A stretch of DNA of 64,000 bases from Brevibacterium aurantiacum (GTDB lineage Bacteria > Actinomycetota > Actinomycetes > Actinomycetales > Brevibacteriaceae). Made by a program: the position numbers and the translations under genes. Positions 27,289-35,796 of this stretch are shown one piece after another; the first letter of the stretch is position 1; the number at the start of each line of letters is the position of its first letter. The notes beneath the pieces were generated by a model. The model was not told the origin of the DNA, ran no database searches, and saw only the letters and a program-made list of their open reading frames with translations. The stretch is taken from assembly GCF_900169065.1 (NCBI RefSeq), contig NZ_FXZB01000016.1, forward strand, positions 55,542-119,541, given 5' to 3'.

Positions 27289-27660
27289 TCAACGCCGGGC
27301 AGCCTCCGGCACCCGGACGGTGAGCACGGGCACGGGGGAGCGGAGGATGAGGCGCTGGGCGACGGAACCCAGCAGAACCTTGCCCACCCGGGACCGACTG
27401 CGCACACCGAGGACGAGTCGATCCACCTCGGCGTGGTCGGACAGCTCATCGAGGACGGCCGTGACCGGATCACGGTCACCGCGTCCGGAACGGTTGATGA
27501 GCGTGACATCGAGATCGGCAGGGATCTCGTCGTCGGTGAAATCGTGGAGGGTGAGGTTGATGAGCAGCAGACCGGTATCCAGGGCTCGGGCCTCGGCGAC
27601 GGCACTGTCCAAGGCCGTGCGGCCTTCGGGGCTGTCGGTGACTGCAACCGCAACTGACAT
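27289..27660 (-). CDS. Universal stress protein (UspA family)
   Basis: A 123-residue single-domain Usp, slightly shorter than the usual 140-150. The ATP-binding C-terminal motif is visible in LGVRSRSRVGKVLLGSVAQRLILRSPVPVLTV, where the G-x2-G-x9-G-S pattern is approximated, suggesting a nucleotide-binding member. It lies 9 bases after the sugar-porter stop, with a GGAGTCACC site, so it is probably translated from the same message. Function: stress or energy-state sensing, by family. Confidence 0.82.
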   Translation of the reverse strand: MSVAVAVTDSPEGRTALDSAVAEARALDTGLLLINLTLHDFTDDEIPADLDVTLINRSGRGDRDPVTAVLDELSDHAEVDRLVLGVRSRSRVGKVLLGSVAQRLILRSPVPVLTVRVPEAARR

Positions 27661-27669
27661 GGTGACTCC

Positions 27670-29097
27670 TTACTTTCTGCCGTACTTCGCCTTGAACTCG
27701 CGCTCGAACTCGGCGAGGTCCTTGTCCTTCGTCTCGGGCAGGAGCGTGTAGAGGAAGATGAAGGCGATGACGGCGCAGCCGGCGAACATGCTGAAGGTCG
27801 CGGTCATGCCCATCGCCTCGATGAGCGGTGGGAAGAATTGGGCGACGACGGCGTTCATGATCCACAGCACGAAAACGCAGATGCCCATGGCGAAGCTGCG
27901 GATCTTCATGGGGAAGATCTCTGAGAGCATCAGCCAGGTCAGCGGTCCCACCGTGCCCTGCATGGAGAAGACGAAGAGGACGAGGAAGACGAGGACTGTC
28001 CAGGCTTGGGCCGGTCCCGGTGGAATGACGACCGCGGTGAGCGCGATGAGGATGTGGAAGAACGCGATGAGCGCGTAGCCGGTGAGGAACATGACTCGAC
28101 GCGGCAGCCTGTTGAGCAGGAACATGCCCACCGAGATGCCGGCCAGGGAGAAGACGCCGTTGGCGATGTTGCCGATGATGGCGACCCCGGAGTCGAGTCC
28201 GGCATTGGTGAGCAGCTGCGTGCCGTAGTACATGACCGAGTTGATGCCGGTGAGCTGCTGGAAGAAACCGAGGCCCGCACCGATGATGACCAGGCGCAGG
28301 ACCCAACGGGTTCCGAGGTCGGAGAGCCCACCGGTGGCCTGCTTGGCGTCCTCGGAGGCGAGGTGGGTGACCTCGGCGAGCTCCGCCTCGGCGCGTTCGG
28401 GGGAGCGGACCTGTTTGAGGACCGCGAGAGCCTCCTCGGTGCGGCCCTTCGAGATCAGCCAGCGAGGACTCTCGGGTTGGAAAATCATGCCCACGAGCAG
28501 GGCGATCGCGGGTAGGAGGGCGACGAGGAGCATCCAGCGCCAGATGGAGTCGACGTGGCCCCAGATGTTGAAGATCACGGCGTTGATGATGAACGCTGCC
28601 AGCTGTCCGGCGACGATTATCAGCTCATTGCGGGTCACGAACGACCCGCGCTTCTCCGAGGGCGCGATCTCGCCCAGATACACAGGCACGGTGGCAGAGG
28701 CCCCGCCGACGGCGATGCCCAGGATGAAGCGCGAGCCGATGAGGAACTCCGCGCCCGGGGCGAGTACACAGCCGAGAGTGCCGATGATGAAGACACCGGC
28801 GAGCAGCAGAATCGTGTGCCGGCGGCCATAGGCATCGGCGACGCGACCGCCGAAGACGGCACCGAAAGCGGCACCGACCATGAGGCTGGCGACGACGAGG
28901 CCCTCGGAGAGGGCGGTGAGGTTGAAGTCCTCGCTCAGCGGCTCAAGAGCGCCGTTGACGACTCCGGTGTCATAGCCGAAGAGGAGACCGCCGAAGGTCG
29001 CAACAGTGGCGATGATGCCGAGGCGGTGAACAGGACGACCAGAACCGGCATGCGGCAAGTCGAACTGCTGTCGATGGGGATAGGGCGATGACGACAA
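27670..29097 (-). CDS. Sugar porter family MFS transporter
   Basis: A 475-residue, 12-helix sugar:proton symporter. Both family signatures are present: GGRVADAYGRRHTILLLA in loop 2-3 and PESPRWLISKGRTEEALAVL after helix 6. PETKDKDLAEFEREF lies after helix 12, and QQLTGINSVMYYGTQLL in helix 7 is a sugar-recognition motif. The start is a TTG at 29,097 with a perfect GGAGG 8 bases upstream. The sugar cannot be assigned; the family includes glucose, xylose, arabinose and inositol carriers. Confidence 0.9.
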   Translation of the reverse strand: MSSSPYPHRQQFDLPHAGSGRPVHRLGIIATVATFGGLLFGYDTGVVNGALEPLSEDFNLTALSEGLVVASLMVGAAFGAVFGGRVADAYGRRHTILLLAGVFIIGTLGCVLAPGAEFLIGSRFILGIAVGGASATVPVYLGEIAPSEKRGSFVTRNELIIVAGQLAAFIINAVIFNIWGHVDSIWRWMLLVALLPAIALLVGMIFQPESPRWLISKGRTEEALAVLKQVRSPERAEAELAEVTHLASEDAKQATGGLSDLGTRWVLRLVIIGAGLGFFQQLTGINSVMYYGTQLLTNAGLDSGVAIIGNIANGVFSLAGISVGMFLLNRLPRRVMFLTGYALIAFFHILIALTAVVIPPGPAQAWTVLVFLVLFVFSMQGTVGPLTWLMLSEIFPMKIRSFAMGICVFVLWIMNAVVAQFFPPLIEAMGMTATFSMFAGCAVIAFIFLYTLLPETKDKDLAEFEREFKAKYGRK

Positions 29098-29170
29098 GAG
29101 CGCCTCCTTTCCTCTCTCGTTCTAACACAGTTCGGCCGAGCCCGAACATTCAGGGGCATACCATCGAGCT

Positions 29171-29881
29171 ATGACCAGGAGCCACCCGGAATCGGCACCG
29201 GACATCGCCGCGTTGGCCTCGGCGCTCGCCGACCCCACCCGCGTCATGATCTGCACGAGCCTCCTCGACGGTAGAGCATGGACGCTCACGGAGCTCTCAC
29301 GTGCCCTGCAGGTGCCGATGTCATCGACGTCCGAACACGTCAGCATCCTCATCGCTCGCGGCGTACTGGCCGAACGTCGGCAGGGTCGGCACCGCTATGT
29401 GCAGCTGGCCTCGAGAGACATCGCCGACTGGCTCGAACACACGGGTGCGCTGGCGGGGGAGCGGATCGAATCGGCCCCGAGCCTGGCGGCCAAGACCCGC
29501 GACCGGCACCTCCTTGAGGCACGAACCTGCTACCGGCACATCGCCGGACATCTGGGAGTCCAGATCTGGGCGGCAGTCACCGCGAGAGGATGGGCCGATG
29601 ACACCGCGACCGTGACCGAGCCGGGAATTTCTGGCCTGGCAGAAGAATGGGGAATCGATGTCCCCACCGCGGCCTCAATCTCTCGCCCGCTGACACGTGC
29701 CTGCCTCGATTGGACGGAACGACGCACCCACCTCGGCGGGTGGCTGGGAGATGCCATCTGCGCACAATTCCTCGACCGGGAATGGATCGTCCGCCGTCGC
29801 AGCTCTCGCGCACTCACACTCACACCGACCGGTCGGGACGAACTCGACTGGATTCTCACCACCGAGGTGACACAGCTATGA
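29171..29881 (+). CDS. ArsR-type winged helix regulator
   Basis: A 236-residue regulator. The first 90 residues form an ArsR-like winged helix (IAALASALADPTRVMICTSLLDGRAWTLTELSRALQVPMSSTSEHVSILIARGVLAERRQGRHRYVQLA). The remaining 140 residues contain another helical region ending in RRRSSRALTLTPTGRDEL, which resembles a second wing typical of larger ArsR proteins in actinobacteria. No metal-binding cysteines stand out. The gene overlaps the downstream PEP-mutase-like gene by ATGA, so the two are translationally coupled; it is divergent from the sugar porter. Confidence 0.78.
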   Translation: MTRSHPESAPDIAALASALADPTRVMICTSLLDGRAWTLTELSRALQVPMSSTSEHVSILIARGVLAERRQGRHRYVQLASRDIADWLEHTGALAGERIESAPSLAAKTRDRHLLEARTCYRHIAGHLGVQIWAAVTARGWADDTATVTEPGISGLAEEWGIDVPTAASISRPLTRACLDWTERRTHLGGWLGDAICAQFLDREWIVRRRSSRALTLTPTGRDELDWILTTEVTQL

Positions 29882-30687
29882 CCAGCACAACTACCGACCC
29901 GCACCGGACCTTCCACAGCCTTCACATACCCGGAAACCCGTTCATCCTGCCCTGTGCCTGGGATGTGGCAAGTGCGCGATTGTTCGCCGAGGCGGGTCAC
30001 CCTGCCGTAGGCACCACCAGTCTGGGTGTGGCCGCCGGAATCGGCGTCGCCGATGAGGATCGTGAAACGCTCAGGGCGATGGCGGACCTGCTGGAAAACA
30101 TCAGACGGTCACTGCCCGATGCCCTGCTCACCTGCGATTTCGAAGACGGCTACGGTGACGACCCGGCCACAGTCGTTGAAACTCTGCGAGGCGCCTTCGC
30201 AGGAGAGGGCGCCGACCTGAGGATCGACGGAATCAACATCGAGGATTCCGCTCGCGGGCGCCTCGTCGAACCTTTGGCCCTGGTGGGCAAGGTCTCCGCG
30301 ATCAAGGAGGGATTCCCGGATCTCTTCGTCAACGCGCGGATCGACACGTACTGGACCGGTCAGGACAGCCTCGGCGATACCCTCGAGCGGATGCGCCGCT
30401 ATGTCGATGCCGGGGCAGATGGGATCTTCGTTCCCGGTGACCTAGATCTGGCAGTCGTTAAGCCGATCGTGGACGCGAGTCCGCTGCCGGTCAACGTTCT
30501 CGCCAGTCCGCGGTACTCACGTGGGCAGTTCGCCGAGGTGGGGGTGGCCAGGATCAGCACCGGTTCGCTGCTCTACCGGGCCGCGATCTCGGCGGCAGCG
30601 CAGTCACTGAGTGGGCTGAGAGAAGACCGCCCGGCGCAGACAGCGAATGTGCTGACCTACCGGACGGTCTCGCAGCTGGGCGACTAA
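29878..30687 (+). CDS. Isocitrate lyase/PEP mutase family protein
   Basis: A 269-residue TIM-barrel enzyme. AWDVASARLFAEAGHPAVGTTSLG (about 22-45), LLTCDFEDGYGDDP (about 82-95) and the metal-site motif GINIEDSARG (about 118-128) place it in the isocitrate lyase/phosphoenolpyruvate mutase superfamily. It lacks the KKCGH-type cysteine loop of true isocitrate lyase, so it is more like oxaloacetate hydrolases or 2-methylisocitrate-lyase-like proteins of unknown reaction. The start overlaps the regulator stop. Confidence 0.8.
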   Translation: MTSTTTDPHRTFHSLHIPGNPFILPCAWDVASARLFAEAGHPAVGTTSLGVAAGIGVADEDRETLRAMADLLENIRRSLPDALLTCDFEDGYGDDPATVVETLRGAFAGEGADLRIDGINIEDSARGRLVEPLALVGKVSAIKEGFPDLFVNARIDTYWTGQDSLGDTLERMRRYVDAGADGIFVPGDLDLAVVKPIVDASPLPVNVLASPRYSRGQFAEVGVARISTGSLLYRAAISAAAQSLSGLREDRPAQTANVLTYRTVSQLGD

Positions 30688-30706
30688 CCACAGGTCAGTT
30701 CTCGGT

Positions 30707-31078
30707 TCAGTCCTCGTCTTCGGTCAGCATCTCATCACCGGGACGATTCCCCAGATCGGCCGCGGTGGCTGAATCCGTGGAGAACTCACCGGAGATGTCC
30801 GGGGCATCGAGTTCGTCGCCCTCACCCGAGTCCTCGAGCAGGGCATCATCGGCACCTTCGATGCCTGTGCCCTCGGGGCCATCGGCACCGGGTTCGGCGT
30901 CGATGGGTTCGACATCGAGGTCCGGGTCGACGTCATCGGCTTCCGCCTCGGCGGCATTGAGCTCCGGATCATCGAGCTCATCGGCCGTGGGTTCGTCGAG
31001 GGTGGGGTCATCCATCAGCGGTGCACCCATCTCGGGTTCGTCCTGCCACTGTGTCGGATCGTTGGGATTGTCGCTCAT
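30707..31078 (-). CDS. Acidic, low-complexity protein (DUF5709-like)
   Basis: A 123-residue, very acidic soluble protein dominated by Asp, Glu, Ala, Pro and Gly (for example DEPTADELDDPELNAAEAEADDVDPDLDVEP), with no hydrophobic segment and no basic patches. The sequence resembles short actinobacterial DUF5709-type proteins of unknown function. It starts ATG 31078 after AAGGAGCG and stands between the PEP-mutase-like gene and the patatin gene. It is probably disordered. Confidence 0.6.
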   Translation of the reverse strand: MSDNPNDPTQWQDEPEMGAPLMDDPTLDEPTADELDDPELNAAEAEADDVDPDLDVEPIDAEPGADGPEGTGIEGADDALLEDSGEGDELDAPDISGEFSTDSATAADLGNRPGDEMLTEDED

Positions 31079-31157
31079 GATCGCTCCTTCGGTGGTGGTC
31101 GTGTCTGTCGACGCTCACATTGTTGCACGAGCAGCGGGCGGTGCGCAGGTGGTGCGA

Positions 31158-32141
31158 TCACCTGCGGTCGTAGCGTTCCTTCCATGCCTGCCAGTCCCAG
31201 GCGCTGAGGAACTCTTCGGCCGCGGCCTCACCTGACCCGATGAGCTCCATCTTGTCCGCCATCGTCAGATCGAAGTCGGTGCTGCTCTGTGCACCGGTGT
31301 CGACGAAGATCGTGCGATCGGTGACCGAGGGCTCATCGATATGGCGCCGGTCGTGGGCATTGATCATCGTCGACAGCAGCGAGAGCGCATATTGGTAGGT
31401 GTTCGCATTGGGCCGCCATTCGGCTTCGGCCGTGGTCTTGGCCGAGAGCATCACCCCCAGGGTGGGCCAGCGTGCAGGCTGGCTGTCTCTGCGATCGAAG
31501 ATGTCGACGGGGAAGTTCGAGAGCAGGCCACCATCGGCCGCGAGCACCGAGGCACCGCCGGCGGTATGCGGGTCTGCCTGCAGGGAGCGGGGCCGGAAGA
31601 AGAACGGAGTTGCCGCGGAAGCACAGACCGCCTCGGCGACCGATTGCGAATCCGGGTCGACGCCCAGTGCCTCGCGGTAGTCCCAGGGCAGACGGAGCAT
31701 GCGACCACGTGAGACATCGGAGACGATGACGACGAGGCGGTACTGGCGTTCCGGCGGAAGTGCACTGTTGGCATCGTGCAGGCGCAGGTCGCCCCAGGTT
31801 CGGATGCCCTGCGCGGCGAGGAGCTCGTCAAGGAAGTCATAGAGGGCCGAGCCGAGATACATCCCCTTATGGAACACGAGCCCCTGAATCTTCCCCAGCC
31901 ACGGCGCGAGACGGAAGGCCGGGCTGAGGTCTTCGAAGTCGGTGAAGTCCTTGCCTAGAATCGTTTCGATGAGTCGTTCCGGAGGGAATCCTGCGGCAGT
32001 CAGAGCGCCCACGATCGCGCCGGCCGAGGTTCCCGCGATGCGGTTGAAGGAATAGTTCGCCGAGCTCAGCGCATTGACCGCGCCGACGAGTCCCGGGAGT
32101 TTGGCGCCCCCGCCTTCGAGGACCAGATCGGTGACGGCCAT
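31158..32141 (-). CDS. Patatin-like phospholipase
   Basis: A 327-residue serine lipid hydrolase. The oxyanion glycine run GGGAKLPG is at about 9-16, the nucleophile motif GTSAG at about 38-42, and the catalytic Asp in DGGLLSNFPVD at about 207. It has no signal peptide, so it is cytoplasmic or membrane-associated. The start follows GGAGGAG. It lies downstream of a strong hairpin (32,195-32,240) that separates it from the SDR gene. Substrate: acyl esters or phospholipids by family. Confidence 0.87.
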   Translation of the reverse strand: MAVTDLVLEGGGAKLPGLVGAVNALSSANYSFNRIAGTSAGAIVGALTAAGFPPERLIETILGKDFTDFEDLSPAFRLAPWLGKIQGLVFHKGMYLGSALYDFLDELLAAQGIRTWGDLRLHDANSALPPERQYRLVVIVSDVSRGRMLRLPWDYREALGVDPDSQSVAEAVCASAATPFFFRPRSLQADPHTAGGASVLAADGGLLSNFPVDIFDRRDSQPARWPTLGVMLSAKTTAEAEWRPNANTYQYALSLLSTMINAHDRRHIDEPSVTDRTIFVDTGAQSSTDFDLTMADKMELIGSGEAAAEEFLSAWDWQAWKERYDRR

Positions 32142-32194
32142 GACGCACTCCTCCTCAGAGACCTCGGTATCCCGGCGACCCTCGTGCCGACGGG

Positions 32195-32240
32195 ACTCCT
32201 CTCATTGTCTACCCGCAGGGGCGGGGACAATGAGAGGAGT
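32195..32240 (-). terminator. Strong hairpin between SDR and patatin genes
   Basis: Perfect 15-bp arms (32,195-32,209 and 32,226-32,240) with a nested CCCGC/GCGGG stem in the loop. It lies just after the SDR stop in the transcription direction and before the patatin start. It is probably a terminator or processing site, although no clear U-run follows. Confidence 0.55.
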
Positions 32241-32255
32241 GGGCCGTGTTGTTTC

Positions 32256-33146
32256 TCAGCGCGGTGCGGGTGCCGAGACAGGGTCGGCATCGTTGAGCTC
32301 GGCGGCCGGTGATGCAGTGTTCTGTTCTGCGATCACGGGGCGGCGGCCGGTGAAGTGATCCATGGTCTTGTTGACGCCGAGGAAGTCCATCACCTTGTCG
32401 AAGACCCGTGTTGGCAGCAGTCGCGCCCCGGGCAGGATGCGGACCAACGACGGCATGACCAGCTGCTCACGACCCGATTCGACGGAGTCCAGGACGTCGT
32501 TGGCGACGTTGGTCTCTTCGAGGATGGGCAGGAGACGTGGGAACTTGGTTTTGACGCCTTCGAACATGCCGGTGTTGATGTAGAACGGGCAGACGACGAG
32601 GGTGTTGACGTTGTGACCATCGGCGCGCAGTTCGGCACGCAGCGATTCGGTGAAGCCCACCGCGGCGTACTTGCTCGCCGAGTAGTCGGTCTGCCTGGCT
32701 ACGCCGACCATTCCTGCAGCACTTGAGATGGTGACCACCGTGCCCCGGTCGCGCTCGAGCATTCCGGGCAGGAAGGCACGGGTGACCCAGTACAGGGCGA
32801 GGGTGTTGACATCGTAGACTCGGCGGATCGCGGCCTCATCGGCCTCGAGCAGCTTCGTGCCGGTGACGATTCCGGCGCAGTTGATGAGGACGTCCACGGG
32901 GCCGGTGTCTTCGGCGATTGCTGTGACCTGTTTGGAGTTGCCCACGTTGACGGTGAAGGACCGGGCGTTGGTGCCGGTTGCCGCGATCTCGTCGGCAACG
33001 CGCTGTCCGCTCTCAGTTGAGAGATCCCAGATGAGAACTTCCGCTGCTCCACGCGCTGCGGCGTCGAGTGCCATCAGACGGCCGATGCCGCTGCCGGCGC
33101 CGGTGATCAGTACTCGTGCACCTTCGATTGGGGTACCGCGGGTCAT
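32256..33146 (-). CDS. Short-chain dehydrogenase/reductase
   Basis: A 296-residue SDR of the classical type with a C-terminal extension. LITGAGSGIGRLMA is at about 13-26, NCAG at about 90, the catalytic serine in VTISSAAGMVG, and YSASKYAAVGFTESL at about 157. The C-terminal region (KVMDFLGVNKTMDHFTGRRPV) resembles the tail of the 11-beta-HSD/RDH10-like branch, often membrane-associated. The start follows GGAGC. Substrate unknown. Confidence 0.85.
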   Translation of the reverse strand: MTRGTPIEGARVLITGAGSGIGRLMALDAAARGAAEVLIWDLSTESGQRVADEIAATGTNARSFTVNVGNSKQVTAIAEDTGPVDVLINCAGIVTGTKLLEADEAAIRRVYDVNTLALYWVTRAFLPGMLERDRGTVVTISSAAGMVGVARQTDYSASKYAAVGFTESLRAELRADGHNVNTLVVCPFYINTGMFEGVKTKFPRLLPILEETNVANDVLDSVESGREQLVMPSLVRILPGARLLPTRVFDKVMDFLGVNKTMDHFTGRRPVIAEQNTASPAAELNDADPVSAPAPR

Positions 33147-33226
33147 ATGTTTGCTCCTTTGCAGCTCGAGTTTCAGCGCATGGTTCGATTGGGGGCGCTG
33201 TTACTGACATCACAATACATGCCATA

Positions 33227-33242
33227 GTTACCGATTCGTAAC
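33227..33242. promoter_or_regulatory. Candidate operator dyad upstream of the SDR gene
   Basis: GTTAC-CGATTC-GTAAC, a perfect 5-bp dyad with a 6-base centre, in the divergent gap between the SDR and CPBP genes. Possible operator. No adjacent regulator gene was found. Confidence 0.3.
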
Positions 33243-33359
33243 CAGTTGGTCTCTTCTCTTTTCACTCTCCAGAGTGATGTCGGCCCAGACACGTGCCCCC
33301 TATCGTCGCGGATGGACGGGGCGAACGCTTCCGGTCATCCTATGAATGGAGTCAATGTC

Positions 33360-34202
33360 GTGCGTCTCATCAAACAGCTTGTCGCCGTTGTGGCAGTCAC
33401 CGCGCTCGGAGGAGTCGCGGCAAATATCGTCGGAGGAAACGGGGTGTTTGCTCTCCTGGCAGGGCTGATCACTGCCACCCTCACGCTCATCGTCTACCGC
33501 GCTGTCGTGCGGCGCACTGAACATCGCCCGGTCGTCGAGGTGTCGTCGGCAGGTGCTCTCCGGGCGCTCAGCCTCGGAGCGCTCATCGGCATCGGCCTGT
33601 TCTGTCTTTCGATCGCTGCCATTGCGCTCCTCGGCGGGTACACGGTTGATGGACTCGGATCTCCGGGAGCACTGTTGGGGCTGCTCGGTCTCATGGCAGC
33701 AGCCGCGGTCACCGAGGAAGTGATCTTCCGGGGTGTCCTGTTCCGAGTCGTCGAAGAGCGGACCGGGTCATGGATCGCCATGGTGGTCGCCGGACTGGCG
33801 TTCGGCCTCATGCACCTGCTGAACCCCAACGCTTCACTCTTCGGTGCGATCGCCATCGCGGTCGAGGCCGGCTTTATGCTCACCGCTGCCTATATGGCGA
33901 CAAGACGACTGTGGGTTCCGATCGGTCTGCATTTCGGATGGAACATCGCTGCTGGCGGAGTCTTCAGCACCGAAGTCTCCGGGGCCGATACTCCGCAGGG
34001 GCTGCTGGATGCGACGATGTCGGGCCCGGTGCTTCTGACCGGCGGAGACTTCGGCCCCGAGGGCAGTGTGCTCTCCATTGCAATCTGCATTCTCGCAGGG
34101 GCCGTCTTCGTCTGGATGGCTCATCGACGCGGCACGATCCTCCCACCGCGCAATCGGCGGCAGGTTCCCGAAGCATCCCTGCCCGCGCTCAGCGAGGGCT
34201 GA
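33360..34202 (+). CDS. CPBP family intramembrane metalloprotease
   Basis: A 280-residue membrane protein with about seven to eight helices. The CPBP (Abi) motifs are present: EEVIFRGVLFRVVEER (motif 1, EExxxR), FGLMHLLNPN (motif 2, FxxxH) and HFGWN (motif 3, HxxxN). Members cleave membrane proteins or process prenylated or bacteriocin-type peptides. The GTG start at 33,360 is chosen for GGAG eight bases upstream; ATG 33,342 is an alternative. The C-terminal tail is basic. The gene is the last chromosomal gene before the integrated element's left end. Confidence 0.82.
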   Translation: MRLIKQLVAVVAVTALGGVAANIVGGNGVFALLAGLITATLTLIVYRAVVRRTEHRPVVEVSSAGALRALSLGALIGIGLFCLSIAAIALLGGYTVDGLGSPGALLGLLGLMAAAAVTEEVIFRGVLFRVVEERTGSWIAMVVAGLAFGLMHLLNPNASLFGAIAIAVEAGFMLTAAYMATRRLWVPIGLHFGWNIAAGGVFSTEVSGADTPQGLLDATMSGPVLLTGGDFGPEGSVLSIAICILAGAVFVWMAHRRGTILPPRNRRQVPEASLPALSEG

Positions 34203-34240
34203 CTGAGCTTGGGCGGCTGTGGGCCGGCTGCGGATACACG

Positions 34241-34266
34241 AAAACCCTCGCCGAAGCGAGGGTTTT
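34241..34266 (-). terminator. Terminator of the original tRNA-Phe locus
   Basis: A perfect 11-bp hairpin (AAAACCCTCGC, 4-base loop CGAA, GCGAGGGTTTT). It lies next to the left 45-bp repeat, on the side where the tRNA-Phe gene's 3' flank would be once the element is excised. In the tRNA's direction the arm ends in TTTT. It probably also ends the CPBP transcript. Confidence 0.75.
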
Positions 34267-34275
34267 CATTGTGTG

Positions 34276-34320
34276 GTGGCTCCGACCGGCGTCGATCCGG
34301 TGACCTTTCGATTTTCAGTC
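34276..34320. repeat. Left attachment repeat (attL), 3' part of tRNA-Phe
   Basis: A 45-bp sequence identical to 39,551-39,595. It carries the 3' 44 bases of tRNA-Phe, including the anticodon loop. This is the chromosomal copy left behind when the element inserted. Confidence 0.92.
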
Positions 34321-34346
34321 TCATTCTCGTCCCGAGTGGAGCGCTG

Positions 34347-35423
34347 ATGGTCGCGGCTGAGCAGGTGGCGTTAGCGCGTGTGGTCGCTCGGCGTAAGTGC
34401 GCGAGGAAGGTCATGACGGCCTCGGGGGAGATGGTCAACTGCGGGTCGCGTTCTTTCTTGACCTGCCCAAAGTGCGCTCGGGTGTACCGGCGTGACTGGC
34501 AGGCGATCCTGTCCGATGGTGTCCGGGGTGCTGGGTCGGGGCGAGAGGTGTTCGTGTTGCTGACTCTGACGGCTCCCTCGTTTGGGAAAGTTCACCGAGT
34601 GCCGAAGGCTGGGCGGTCGGTGTCGCGGTGTGCGTGTGGTCGGCAGCATTCGGAGCGTGATCGTGTGCTGCGTGGTGTGCCGGTGAGTCCTGGCTCGTAT
34701 GACTATGCCGCTCAGGCCGCGTTTAATCGCGATATGGGCCAACTTTGGCGGTTTTCGCAGATCGCGCTGCATCGTGCGTTGCCGGATCGGTTCGAGGTGG
34801 CTGCGGTGCGTGAGTGGCAGGCGCGCGGAGTGCTTCATATGCATTGCCTTATTCGTGTCGAGGGTATGTCGATGCCTCGTGCGTCGTTGGTGTCGTTGAT
34901 CGAGCAGACCTGTGCCGGTGTCGTTGCGCCGAGCCCGATTGACGAGGGGCGTTCTTGGCGGTGGGGTCGGCAGTCTGATGTTCAAGTGGTCGGTCTAGAC
35001 GGTGGATCGGCGCGTAAGGCGATTGCCTATCTAGGGAAGATTTTGGGCTACGTGGTGAAGGACCTCGGTATTGAGGCGGTGGAGAATCGCTCTGCGGAGG
35101 CGACTGCGCATGTTGAGGCGCTGCATACTGCCGCGCGAGATGACATGGCTTGCACGAAGGAGTGTGCCGGTCGTTCGTGTGGGCATCGTCGGCATCGGTC
35201 GTTGGGCGCCGGGTCTCACTCGGTGTCGCGGTCGAAGGAGTGGTCTGTGCTGCGCCGAAAGACACTGAAAGAACAGCGACGTGTATGGGCGAAGGAGCAT
35301 CTGGGCGATGCCAGCTGTGAAGGCGACAGGGGTGTCGAGTCGATGAGCTTCGCTGAGGCGTTGGCGATCCATCGGGAGGCGTTCCTGACGGGTGTGTACG
35401 GGTCTGGAGGGTCTGTGCCCTGA
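34347..35423 (+). CDS. Rolling-circle replication initiator (RepSA-like)
   Basis: A 358-residue replication initiator. Motif LLTLTAPSFG at about 71-80, the metal-binding pair GVLHMHCLIR (HxH, HUH-type) at about 160-170, and the motif AYLGKILGYVVKDL with candidate nucleophile tyrosines at about 228-236 are visible. A cysteine set near the N-terminus (CPKCARVYRRDW, CACGRQH) is typical of RepSA proteins. ATG 34347 follows GTGGAG and lies only 26 bases after attL. It would nick the element's origin after excision, allowing replication. Confident of the family; activity is unproven. Confidence 0.82.
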   Translation: MVAAEQVALARVVARRKCARKVMTASGEMVNCGSRSFLTCPKCARVYRRDWQAILSDGVRGAGSGREVFVLLTLTAPSFGKVHRVPKAGRSVSRCACGRQHSERDRVLRGVPVSPGSYDYAAQAAFNRDMGQLWRFSQIALHRALPDRFEVAAVREWQARGVLHMHCLIRVEGMSMPRASLVSLIEQTCAGVVAPSPIDEGRSWRWGRQSDVQVVGLDGGSARKAIAYLGKILGYVVKDLGIEAVENRSAEATAHVEALHTAARDDMACTKECAGRSCGHRRHRSLGAGSHSVSRSKEWSVLRRKTLKEQRRVWAKEHLGDASCEGDRGVESMSFAEALAIHREAFLTGVYGSGGSVP

Positions 35424-35484
35424 TCAGTAGTCGGAGTGTTGAGCCGTTCTGAGAGCTGAGTGTCAGGACGGCACTTCGTCATGT

Positions 35485-35501
35485 CCGGGTTCGAATCCCG
35501 G
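35485..35501 (+). other. tRNA T-arm-like fragment inside the element
   Basis: CCGGG-TTCGAAT-CCCGG forms a perfect 5-bp stem with the invariant T-loop. A partial GACG/CGTC stem lies upstream (35,467-35,480 region), but there is no 5' acceptor partner, so this is not a complete tRNA. It may be a relic of another tRNA attachment site or a tRNA-like regulatory structure. Confidence 0.45.
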
Positions 35502-35562
35502 AGGGGTTGTGCGCCGTTCCGATGTGTTGTTGCGCCCGAGCAGGCCGGAGAGACGCCGAGGA

Positions 35563-35660
35563 CCGGGGGCGCGAACGACGAAGTCGCAAGCGCAAGCCCC
35601 CGGCCGCAGGTGGCTCGCAGGCCCGCGCAGGTTAGCGCACGCGCGCGGGACGCGCGCGCT
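35563..35660. other. Candidate replication origin region (inverted repeats)
   Basis: The 373-base non-coding interval 35,424-35,796 holds strong inverted repeats: CCGGGGGC (35,563-35,570) with GCCCCCGG (35,596-35,603), enclosing a nested CGAC/GTCG hairpin, and a G/C-alternating block near 35,630-35,660. It lies beside the Rep gene and would suit a rolling-circle origin. A possible promoter (TTGCTT, 17 bases, TACAGT at 35,727-35,755) lies before the winged-helix gene. Confidence 0.45.
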
Positions 35661-35796
35661 TGACCTCTATGGAATTTTGGAACATCTGCTGGTCGATGGG
35701 CAGATCACGGTGTAGCATATTAGCTATTGCTTGAGCTGGAACATGGTGTTACAGTGAACGTGTCAGCTTGGGAGTGGCCCAGGCGGGAAGGAAGAC

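Noticed and set aside
34209..34346. An earlier start for the Rep gene crossing the attachment repeat
   Set aside because: The longer frame translates the terminator and the tRNA fragment; ATG 34347 has a ribosome site and lies inside the element.
35437..35509. A complete tRNA gene in the mini-element
   Set aside because: Only the T-arm is perfect; there is no 5' acceptor strand to pair with AGGGGTT, and the anticodon stem is only four pairs with a six-base loop.
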